64,000 nt of DNA from Branchiostoma floridae (lineage: Eukaryota; Chordata; Leptocardii; Amphioxiformes; Branchiostomatidae), in contig NW_023365729.1 of the NCBI RefSeq assembly GCF_000003815.2, positions 418,015 to 482,014 of the forward strand. The letters are read 5' to 3'. Both the position numbers and the translations under genes were made by a program. This document shows positions 1 through 9,981 of the stretch, in pieces. Numbering within the stretch: the first letter of the stretch is position 1; each line of letters begins with the position of its first letter. The notes beneath the pieces are model-generated. The model saw only the letters and a list, made by a program, of their open reading frames with translations. It was not told where the DNA came from and searched no databases.

Positions 1-924
1 GGTCATCTAAGGGTTACCTAAGGGTCATACGTAAGGATTGTTACGGCCCCGCCTTGGTGAATGTTTGTGTCCATCTCATGAAAATAGTAAGTAAAGTTTT
101 GCAATCGCGAGTTAAGTGAGAGGTATTTTACACAGTCTACCTGGCCTGGCTATCACGTCAGGCTACTCAGATCCCCCCATTCATAGCCCCGCAAAGACAA
201 AATAGCTGATTGACAGGCATAGTAATTGCTAATATCCAAGTATTAGTATATTCATAAGCCTTACTTAGATCCTCCTCTACAACCTAGCACAAACCGAGAC
301 AAGATACGATACCACCCGCGTTCTATGACCGCACTCGTTCAACCCGGAAGTATATGATATTGTCGTAATCGGTTGCACGGAAACCCCCATGCAGTGTGAA
401 ATCGAGGCCAAAATCAGGCAAAAAGAGCCAGTTTGAAGGCCAACTTTGACTCTTCAAATCTCATCCCGAAATAGTATTTGAATCATTAAGCGTACTGTAT
501 GCGATCGAACAACTCATGAGGATTACGTTGGCACCTTTGACAGCCTGATTTGGCCCACCGCGATGTTTTAATCTTTTTTTACGTGACCATGTCTTATGCC
601 TCAAACGGGCGGGCGTGTAACACCCTGCCATGGCATGACGATTAGTTCTGCTCCACCTTTGATTTGTCTGTGCTAAGACCCGGAGACTGAGGGCAGGGGG
701 TTAATTTGGTGTGACTGGCCCTTGTCAGGGAAAGGAGATCAGGCTTCTGCTTCTGTCTGAAGGGCTTGAATGATAAATGAAGATTAATGGTCCACACATT
801 AGTGCTGGACTAGGGTGACAATGGTGACAGTGTCATGTTGCACTGCACACCTTTTGTAAGGGATGTGGTTCTCTCCATGATAAGAATCCCAAAGTATTTA
901 TATTAAGTAGATCGCAATTTACAT
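1..924. other. no recognisable gene or repeat
   Basis: Mixed-composition sequence without an ORF of note, splice-flanked exon or self-repeat that I can support. Confidence 0.4.
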
Positions 925-1640
925 AATTAGCATCTCATTATGTTGATAATCACCCTAAGTACCTACCTACCAAAAGTAAAGAATATCCATCAATCCCCTC
1001 TGCAGTTATCCTTTTTAAAAGTTACAAACTATAAGACCCACTGCAGTTCCAAACAAGCTGCTAGGGGGCCCAAAATTACACCATTCACTCCTAGTCCCAA
1101 CAGCTATCCACCACTTAAAAATGATGAACATGGCACTTCTGGAAAATTTAGGCGCAAGCTTTGACGCTCACTTGCAGTACCAAAACAAGTCGCTAGGAGG
1201 CCCATTATCGAACTTGACCTTCCTTTCTGTGTCCCCTACCTATCAACAAAATATCATTAGCATCCATGTAGAACATCTCGAGTTACCGTGTTAACAGACA
1301 AACGCAATTACATACAAAGCCAGCTACAGCACCATAGGTAAAAGCTAGCTAAACCATTCTCGCACATGACAATCCTTTACACAACCGCTACACACCTGCC
1401 AAATATCGTAGAAATCGCCCAGCTGCATTTTGAGTTATGCTTCTCGAAACAAACCTCGAAAAAATACAAAGGTCGCTGCTGTACCGTAGGAAAACGCCAG
1501 GTAAACCATTTTCAAACTAGGCATGCCTTTCGACAACCGCTACACACCTACAAAAAATCAAAAAGTTCCATCCACAATTTCTCGACTTATATGATGTTGA
1601 CCTACATACAGACCCAAGTAAGCAATCTTATAATCTTCGC
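925..1640 (+). repeat. old interspersed repeat, CTAGGGGGCCCAAA family
   Basis: Shares landmarks with 34770-35340: a stretch on 'ccatcaatcc...ctgcagttatcc', the core CTAGGGGGCCCAAA (about 1061-1074), and 'agctatccacc'. A second, weaker core (gctaggaggccc) lies near 1190. The small ORFs here run through repeat sequence and show no domain. The family also appears inside a PDI intron near 54230, so it is dispersed in this genome. Confidence 0.6.
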
Positions 1641-1655
1641 TGGCGAAGATAATTA

Positions 1656-1682
1656 ATGTGATAGCAACCCCTTTATCACATA
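1656..1682 (-). repeat. isolated inverted junction of the hairpin minisatellite
   Basis: Reads taatgtgatagcaacccctt followed by tatcaca. This is the unit junction of the array at 2895-3560 in inverted orientation, about 1.2 kb before it. It may mark the other edge of a once larger inverted element. Confidence 0.45.
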
Positions 1683-2160
1683 TACCTCATATATGATATA
1701 TGGGTACATATACATATACCACTGTTTGCCCTTGCCCTAGCCATGACTCTAGGTGTAAAGGAGAAACTAGTTTATAAAGGTGGCACCAATATGGAAGCCA
1801 TGAGTCACGTTGAGTGTAGTTACCAACTTTGTTTCAAAATGATGCCAGTCTATCACATTAAACGAGTGTCACTTTTTATTCACCAGTGCACTTATTGAAT
1901 ACATGAATGCCTTGTTGGCTATGATACCATGTTTTGTCGTGTCAATTCTTGTTTACAATGTTTATGGTGCCTATTTTGACAATGTGGCCAACTTGCTTTT
2001 GTACCCATCTTTTTTTCGCCCTATCTCGCTATTTTTGCAGTCTGCTAAGGGTGTCTTACATAAAATTTCCTTTCTGTAAGAATGAGAAGTTAACTGCATG
2101 TGTTCCGACTCTATCGGTCTTCTTTAGTCTCAGTACTAGTATATAAATTACCAACGTCTC

Positions 2161-2412
2161 CACGGCCTACCCTGGGAGCCAGACAGAAACGGGTAGCTAG
2201 CGAGATTTGTTCGCGAGTTTTGTTCAGCCCGCCGACCTCACATTAGCGCTCCGGGGATTTTCAGCCCGGAGGAGTTATCGCTACCCTCTTCCTAATCGGG
2301 CTTAAACTCCCCGGGGCGCTAATAGGAGCTCGGCGGGCCTAATTGTCTTGGGCTACCGAATAACTGTCCTAGCCTGCCCGATCTCGGATGGCCCCCAGGG
2401 TACCACGGCCTA
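2161..2412. mobile_element. palindromic MITE
   Basis: The ends are inverted copies (ggcctaccctgggagcca on the left, tggcccccagggtaccacggcc on the right). An inner pair (agcccgccgacctcacattagcgc against gcgctaataggagctcggcggg) folds into the same hairpin. About 250 bp, GC-rich against an AT-rich background, no coding capacity: a small non-autonomous inverted-repeat element. Family not identified. Confidence 0.6.
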
Positions 2413-2894
2413 GCAATCTGGATCCAATTCCATGGATCTGCGGGCCTGTGTTCGATCCCAGGGTCGGGTCGGCTCGGCTCGGACATGTTGTAAGACTTGT
2501 AAGAGATTGCTTTAGTCTTTCGGAAGGGACCCCGACCTAAAATGGAACTACCTTGTTCCTACCTGGCCTGACGAACTCTCAGAGTTCTCTATGATGATAA
2601 AAGCTCCTTGGACAAACCCAGATGACTTTCTATGCCCCATCCCGCGGTGTTGGGGGAGTACCCTGTGACGTCTTTTCCGGTCTCATGTTCCCAAAATAGG
2701 GGGCGCTTCGTCAGTTTTCTCCAAAACAAGGGCGTTATATAACCAACTGAAGTATATGTACGTAACATTCATAAAGTTTTTCCCCAAATAAAGGACATTA
2801 TGTAACACCAAAATGTAACGTGTCTGGTGTTTAATTCCGTAAACGATTGCATGCTGTGAACTGGTGACGGTAACCACATTCTGATGCGAACAGG

Positions 2895-3625
2895 CCTTTA
2901 TCACAACTTTGTCAAATTAATTCACCAGTAGAAGAAACATGGATCTCTATTTGGAGAAATAATGTGATAAGGGGGTTGCTATCACATTAATTCTCCAGTA
3001 AAGATTTCTGGATCTTTCTATGGAGAATAAATGTGATAAGGGGGTTGCTATCACATTAATTCTCCATATAAGAATCGTGGATCTCTTTATGGAGAATTAA
3101 TGTGATAAGGGGGTTGCTATCACATTAATTCTCCAGTAAAGATTTCTGGATCTTTCTATGGAGAATTAATGTGATAAGGGGGTTGCTATCACATTAATTC
3201 TCCAGTAGAAGATTTCTGGATCTTTCTATGGAGAATTAATGTGATAAGGGGGTTGCTATCACATTAATTCTCCATATAAGAATCGTGGATCTCTTTATGG
3301 AGAATTAATGTGATAAGGGGGTTGCTATCACATTAATTTTCCAGTAGAAGAATCGTGGATCTCTCTATGGAGAATTAGTGTGATAAGGGGGTTGCTATCA
3401 CATTAATTCTCCATATAAGAATCGTGGATCTCTTAATGGAGAATTAATGTGATAAGGGGGTTGCTATCACATTAATTCTCCAGTAGAAGATTCCTGGATC
3501 TCTCTATAGAGAATTAATGTGATAAGGGGGTTGCTATCACATTTCTTCAGAAGAAGGTTGAAAATCCTTTGGCGAAAAATGTGACAAAGTTTTTACTTAT
3601 CGCTATCACATATTTTGTAATTATC
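2895..3625 (+). repeat. minisatellite of about 70-bp hairpin units
   Basis: At least eight tandem units. Each is a self-contained inverted repeat: tatcacattaattctcc, a variable centre, ggagaattaatgtgata, then the linker aggggg ttgc. Two centre types alternate irregularly (gtaaagatttctggatcttt and atataagaatcgtggatctc). The array decays at the right end (tatcacatttcttcag... aaaatgtgacaaag). Every unit can form a long stem, so a transcript would be a string of hairpins. It is not a CRISPR array: the units are whole palindromes without unique spacers. Confidence 0.85.
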
Positions 3626-3758
3626 ACGCTTTTCATGAGAAATACTTTTTTGAGCTAAAAGAATGAGATAAATAGCTTCACCTTTTTGCTGCTTGTTCAA
3701 AATAATTAAGTGCGTTCCATCCTATGAATAACTCTAGGAGGTAGTACACACTCTGACT

Positions 3759-3858
3759 NNNNNNNNNNNNNNNNNNNNNNNNNNNNNNNNNNNNNNNNNN
3801 NNNNNNNNNNNNNNNNNNNNNNNNNNNNNNNNNNNNNNNNNNNNNNNNNNNNNNNNNN
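3759..3858. other. assembly gap, 100 N
   Basis: Exactly 100 unresolved bases, the usual placeholder for a gap of unknown size, placed inside the minisatellite region. The sequence on both sides is nearly identical. Confidence 0.99.
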
Positions 3859-4709
3859 AAAAAAGGGGGTTGCTATCACATTAATTCTCCAGTAAAGATT
3901 TCTGGATCTTTCTATGGAGAATTAATGTGATAAGGGGGTTGCTATCACATTAATTCTCCATATAAGAATCGTGGATCTCTCTATGGAGAATTAATGTGAT
4001 AAGGGGGTTGCTATCACATTAATTCTCCAGTAAAGATTTCTGGATCTTTCTATGGAGAATTAATGTGATAAGGGGGTTGCTATCACATTAATTCTCCATA
4101 TAAGAATCGTGGATCTCTTTATGGAGAATTAATGTGATAAGGGGGTTGCTATCACATTAATTCTCCAGTAAAGATTTCTGGATCTTTCTATGGAGAATTA
4201 ATGTGATAAGGGGGTTGCTATCACATTAATTCTCCAGTAGAAGATTTCTGGATCTTTCTATGGAGAATTAATGTGATAAGGGGGTTGCTATCACATTAAT
4301 TCTCCATATAAGAATCGTGGATCTCTTTATGGAGAATTAATGTGATAAGGGGGTTGCTATCACATTAATTTTCCAGTAGAAGAATCGTGGATCTCTCTAT
4401 GGAGAATTAGTGTGATAAGGGGGTTGCTATCACATTAATTCTCCATATAAGAATCGTGGATCTCTTAATGGAGAATTAATGTGATAAGGGGGTTGCTATC
4501 ACATTAATTCTCCAGTAGAAGATTCCTGGATCTCTCTATAGAGAATTAATGTGATAAGGGGGTTGCTATCACATTTCTTCAGAAGAAGGTTGAAAATCCT
4601 TTGGCGAAAAATGTGACAAAGTTTTTACTTATCGCTATCACATATTTTGTAATTATCACGCTTTTCATGAGAAATACTTTTTTGAGCTAAAAGAATGAGA
4701 TAAATAGCT
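3859..4709 (+). repeat. second block of hairpin minisatellite
   Basis: About ten more units of the same 70-bp palindromic repeat. From about 4140 to 4709 it repeats the order, variants and decayed right flank of 3114-3690 with no difference that I can see. This points to a duplicated assembly of one locus (haplotypes or a gap overlap) or to a very recent duplication. Confidence 0.85.
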
Positions 4710-4739
4710 TCAGCTCTTAGATTTGAGTTTGTAAGAAAT

Positions 4740-4955
4740 CTTTACTGAGGTCCGCCAGAGTTCACAGTAACATCTCAAAAGACAAACACAAGACAGCACA
4801 AACCAGACAGTGTGATTTTTTGCATGACCAAACAGCCCAGGTCAATACTGAATATAGCTACGCCGATGATCACGATTCACGAGTATACAATGTACATACA
4901 TCGACAAGGAGTCAACGGCTTTGGGTAGGCAGGACGTAAAAGAATTAAAAGGGAG
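4740..4955 (+). pseudogene. relic of the Tyr/Asp-rich exon of the NHL receptor gene
   Basis: Fragments here match the paralogous exon region near 20540-20720: 'catctcaaaagacaaacac' against 'catctcacaagacaaacat', and 'gatcacga.tcacgagtataca...catcgacaa.gagtc' against the part coding for SDHEYTYIDDTS. The reading frame is broken by small indels and substitutions. The intact exon starts 350 bp downstream at 5308, so this appears to be a decayed exon duplicate. Confidence 0.5.
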
Positions 4956-5307
4956 CATTTATTAGTTTCCATCACATCACATGGGAAGATAGACATTTTT
5001 TAGTTAACTTACGTATGACTCAGTTTCAAAGAACATTACTTGAAGTCATCAGTTTACTTGGTTAAAGGGTGTTACTATTTATTGTCCTGTGACCATAAAA
5101 GCCCGGCTAGATTCTTTATGCACTTGTGTTTATGTTTTATCATAAAGTGGAGAGGTTCAGCAATGTTAATTTTACAGGACAATAGCTGCAATTCATAGAC
5201 AATTGGGACCTTCAATCAGACACATTTCATTTGTTTTTAAGAGCTGTTGAAAATATACCTAGCCATTATGCAACTTAAAATTAAACGAGAGCGTTTGTAT
5301 TTCACAG

Positions 5308-8286
5308 ATGCGTCGAGAAGGCCCAGCACAAAAGTCCACGACGACGACGGCATTTCTAAAGACCAAAACAAGACAACTGAAACCAGGGATGATGATGTTT
5401 CGCAAGACGCAACAGATAAAGACGACACTTACACCAGTGACCACGAGTATACTTACATCGACGACACGTCGGTAGAGGGTAGACGGGATGCAAAAGAAGG
5501 GCAACGTTCAGATATCGTAACATCACATGATCTCAATCCATCTCAAACAGACCCGCAGGACCAGACAGATCACGACTATACCTACACCGATGATCACGAC
5601 TATACCTACACCGATGATCACGACTATACCTACACCGATGATCACGACTATACCTACACCGATGATCACGACTATAACTACATCGACAACACATCAACAG
5701 TAGATACACAAGCTGCAAAAGGAAGCCCCGGTTCCGTCACATCACATGGCCACTGCCCACCCCAAGCAACCGAGCCTGTAAAAAACGCATCTCTACAACA
5801 AGGACAGAGAGGTGAACAATTCTTTACTAATACATGAATTTCATGCTACATTTCAAGCACATTTCACTCCATATCCCCTTTATTTTTCTGCTGTGCTCCT
5901 TCTTTAGGTGCAGTTTCATGCTATTCCACAGACTTTGTAGTTGTCATCGGAATGAAAGAGGATATGTGGTATTCTGTCAAATTTCCGTTTGATATCTAAA
6001 CATGGAAAGTCGATAGTGGTCGATTGTAATCAGATCGATGAAAACAAACGCTTTTCGAGTTTTGTTGTCTTTCTGCCATACCTGTGCGTTTAGCATGATA
6101 TCCCGATTGTAAAGACAAGAACAACGCAAATTCAATGTCAAGCGGAGCGACGCCGTACGTCAACGTACCGCATGTGCAGTCCAATGAGATACTCCATCTT
6201 TATAGACAAGTCCAGGACATGGACACTCTTTTTAAAATCAATCTTATGAGTGATTTTGTGGTGTTAATTTATCTAGCAGGCACCCTGGTCTGCCAGCTTC
6301 AACAATTCAAGGTTGGGGCAATCGTCATATTTGTTGCCGCCTTGATCGTCGTTGGGCTTCTCCTGTTGACGGGGGTACTGCCTCCTGACGAGCACAGCCA
6401 CACGGGAAGTTTGCCTTTTTGCTTTGATTTTGATTAACCACATGAGCTTACGCATGCAGAAGCACAGAAAATTGACTAATTTTGAAAGACAGATCCATTA
6501 GTACCAAATTAAGAATAGCTATTAACTTGATTAGTAACCAGATTGGTTAAAACGCTGCCGTTGCTATGCACTCTCGTATAACCAACTTATTTAGGGGGTA
6601 GAATGGCTAACGTATCTGTAGTTATAGCTACAAGGTATTTTATAGTTATAGTTCTGTCGTCAGAAAAGGTTGAGGCTCATTTGCCTTCTCAGTGTTTCAG
6701 TGTTTCACGGCTGAACATTCGCATTGTCTGTTCGTTTTGTCAGATAAAAACTATAAAAAACATTGTTTAACGTTCCACTAAACATACAAACATCTTTAGC
6801 CTACATAGACAGCATATTGTGACATGTACTTGAATAATGTAATGATATATACAATTTGGTACATCGTTTATTACAGCAATCTACATCTATGTGGCCTGGG
6901 CCCGATACAACTCAGTCACCTGCGATGTGGAGTTTGGGCTCTTCATCTGACGCTCCAAGGTCCAGGACAACAGTAGTTGTGGGCACAACTGACATCGACG
7001 TAAGTTAAACCTAATAGATTGGCTTATTCGACAGCATAGTCATTATAACAGTTATTGTGCCCGTACACAGAGGCCATTTTATGATGAGATGTCTTCCTTT
7101 TTTTCACCAAAGGTCCATTCAAACTCAAGCTCTGGAAATCGCATGTCAACAAGAATGGCAAATCCAGAAACGACTGCAAGTAAGAATATCATTTTGCCTA
7201 ATCAATATTACCAACAACTTCAAACTTTAAGATTATCATTTTTCCTATGTATTACCGACAACGTCCAACTTTGATTGGGTGTAACAGATACAGAGTGATA
7301 AGTCTAAATTGAAAAATAGTATAACTTTTTTAAAAGATAAAAAACCGCATCGATCACTCATTTTATTGTACAACGAGGCTAAAACAAGTAAGTCGTAGAA
7401 ACGTTGAGATATATGGAAATTGAAAATTGTATTCTCAATACCGACAACATTTTATCCCCCAGACATAAAGGTGACACCGATCATGACAAAAACCTTTGAT
7501 GTGGACGGCCGTCCCCACAGAGTCTCTGTGTCGACAAGTGGGAAAATAGCCGTGGCTTTAAAAGGGCGTCAAATCAACATCTATGACAGCCGTGGTGCCT
7601 ACCTCCTGCATTTCGCAACAGTTGTGGTGAAAGGATGGCCCCGGGAAAAGACCCAGATTTACCCTCACGATGTTGCTTTCGGTACCGTCAACAACGACGA
7701 CGTTTGGGTTGTAGGCGGGGACAACGTGTCCCATTACGTGGCGTTGTACGGTCATGCTGGGACTTTCTTAACCAGTTTTGCCATTCCTCGTGTCTCAACC
7801 CCTCGTAGACTTGCTCTGAACAGAGGATCAACTCTGACCATTCTGACAGAAACGGTCGTGCATCGTGGGGCGGTAAAGGTGTTCAGGATGAACGGGATGC
7901 TCGTTCGAAGTTTTGGCCGGCGGCAGGGCTTGATGTACCCAACAGGCATCACAGTGGACAACAAAGACTACATCCTAGTGGCAGACTCCCACACTGCCTA
8001 CATCTACATGTATCAGGAAAATGGGCGGTTCCTGCTCAAGTTTGGAGGGAAAGGGAGCAACAACGGCCAGCTGAGCCTCCCCATTGACATCTGTACGGAC
8101 AGTTCTCGTCACATCATCGTGGCTGACTCGGGAAACCAGCGGGTGGAGCTGTTCACAAGCCGCGGGAAACTCATCCGGCACATCGCTACTGATGTGGACC
8201 CGCTCAGCATTGCCATGGGTACAGAAGGACAGTTGGTCATGAGTGAATCGTCCAAGAACAAAGTGACTATTATGAAAATATATTGA
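5308..8286 (+). CDS. type II membrane protein with NHL beta-propeller, copy A
   Basis: Exons read as 5308-5811, 6277-6374, 6877-6999, 7113-7179 and 7463-8286 (stop TGA). Phases agree at every junction; the donor of exon 2 (GGG/gtactg) is the weakest site. The protein in order: an Asp/Tyr-rich cytoplasmic part with five copies of an 8-residue DHDYTYTD repeat; one hydrophobic helix (VGAIVIFVAALIVVGLLLL); a Ser/Thr-rich stalk (QSTSMWPGPDTTQSP); and about 270 residues with NHL repeats (VDNKDYILVADS, DSSRHIIVADSGNQRVELF). NHL propellers bind proteins or RNA; here the topology would put it outside the cell. No signal peptide, RING or B-box is seen. The first coding exon is not found upstream. An in-frame ATG at 5268 exists, but the site ttgtatttcacag/AT at 5308 and the match to copy B favour splicing. 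A receptor role is inference. Confidence 0.75.
5568..5687 (+). repeat. 24-bp coding tandem repeat (DHDYTYTD)n
   Basis: Four exact 24-bp units (5568-5663) and a fifth variant unit (DHDYNYID) inside exon 1 of copy A. The paralogous exon at 20796-20862 has three diverged units. Because 24 is a multiple of three, copy-number change keeps the frame and varies the number of cytoplasmic tyrosines. Confidence 0.9.
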
Positions 8287-8620
8287 TCATGAAACCTTGT
8301 GAGATTAGTGCTCTATGCGATTTTATTCAGTATTTCCGTAGCATGAACCGCCTCATATTGTATTACATACTCATGATGCATTACATTGTAATTGCAACGT
8401 GGTTTCTGTACGTGTATTAAACTGTAAAATTTTGCTCATTAGATGTGTTAACAAGTAAATGTAATGACTCTCAAAACTAAATGTACTCGTGAAATGACAT
8501 CTTAGTCGACAATAGAAAATGTCATGTTTCGCTCTTTTGTTCTGTTATTTGGTGGGCTTAATGATAATTTAAAATATGAACAATCACATCCGAAAATAAT
8601 TGCATCAGGTTGGTAGAATA

Positions 8621-8766
8621 TAGGATATATGAGAATTCTTGTACACAACCAAATTAAACTTACTTGCTGACTCCAGTCAGAAGCTCTGAGGAAGATCTCT
8701 GACAGACATCGAAACGTCAGCAAGTAAGTTTAATTTGGTTGTGTACAAGAATTCTCATATATCCTA
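8621..8766 (+). mobile_element. Penelope-like 3' remnant: perfect 51-bp palindrome with hammerhead-like loop
   Basis: The arms 8621-8671 and 8716-8766 are exact reverse complements. The 44-nt loop holds CTGAGGA (8685-8691), a short self-complementary stretch (gatctctgacagacatc) and GAAAC (8711-8715), in the order of a hammerhead ribozyme core (CUGANGA, stem II, GAAA). Hammerheads are known in Penelope-like elements. The stop-proximal region of copy B carries a PLE fragment with the same layout. The base before the expected cleavage site does not fit perfectly, so ribozyme activity is not claimed. Confidence 0.5.
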
Positions 8767-8979
8767 TGAACAATCACACATTACCGCAATACAAAAAAAA
8801 AATTGGCAAGAAGAGCAAGTAGAAAGACAGCTTAATTCTAATATGCTTTGCATAGTTTACCTGCATTTGTGTTTTGACAAGAGAAGAACAAATACTGTAT
8901 TTAAGTACATAGAGATTGCATACTTACTTGTGGTTTCAACATTTACGAAACCAACCTAATATCAATACCTAAGCGACAC

Positions 8980-9024
8980 CATATGTGTTTTAATAAATGT
9001 ATCATATGTGTTTTAATAAATGTA
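8980..9024 (+). repeat. short tandem duplication
   Basis: The block 'catatgtgttttaataaatg' with 'tat' occurs twice in a row in the 3' flank of copy A. Confidence 0.7.
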
Positions 9025-9611
9025 TCATACATTTCTACCCGGTCACTTGGTTTTTTAAGCTACTGTTTTACTACATCACACGAAATAAACAGTTAAGCAC
9101 ACCTCAAGTAATTAGCAAAATTTTAATTTTTCTCGAAAGTATGCTTTACAAATACTGAGCAGCACCAAGCGTCCCCGCTTAAACATCTGAAAATGGCATC
9201 AAATTTATATCAGATATACTCAGTCACAGATAAGCAATTACAATTACACACTCACAAGTTACATACAATTACTCTCTTTATTAGGTTCTATAATCTTAAT
9301 GCATATCAGTGCCACTAACTTTACGTTCTATCTGTGGATGTCTTTTGTAGTAAGGTAGTTCTGAGTTATTGCAGTTTGGGCTGCTTTAAATCTGAAATCA
9401 AGTTATTTAAAGTTTTGAGAGATCAAAACATTCAGACAAGCTATCCTAGTAATTTCTGAAGAAAAGTAAAAGCTCTTTACTCGAAAAGCACATCAGTTAC
9501 AGACAGAATTCCTACACCTCTAGAAACAATAACGTCCTGTAAAGGAACAAAAGTAGTTGCCATTTTAACATTTTTGTTAGACAATCGCAGTAAAGTTTGC
9601 AAAAACAATTT

Positions 9612-9840
9612 GTATCCAATCTATTTTAACAAGCAAAAACTATAATCATAGTGAATTCGTCTAGAATAGATGCATACATTTCATGTACAAGACTTATGCA
9701 TAAAATTGACCTGTTTAAAATTAAATCATTTCTATCCAATTTATTTTAACAAGCAAAAATTACGAAATAATCAATCTGTCTAGACCAAATGCATATATTT
9801 CATGTACAAGACTTATGCATACAATTGACCTGTTTAAAAT
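9612..9840 (+). repeat. two-copy tandem duplication, about 118 bp
   Basis: Two similar blocks (9612-9722 and 9730-9840) share 'tatccaat.tattttaacaag', 'catgtacaagacttatgcat' and 'aattgacctgtttaaaat'. They lie just upstream of the first coding exon of copy B and are noncoding. Confidence 0.8.
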
Positions 9841-9981
9841 GGTATATTTAGCCTGCGAAGTACGTCATTGAATAAAACAATTATCTTGTTTGTATGATTT
9901 GTCTAAGCTGTAGCTTTAAAGGGAGAACTGATAAAAGGCTGCCTGTTCTTTTAAAAGATAACAGGTAACCAATCTGTCACG

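Noticed and set aside
2895-4560. CRISPR-like array
   Set aside because: The repeating unit is itself a full palindrome, the supposed spacers are a few recurrent variants, and the context is an animal genome.
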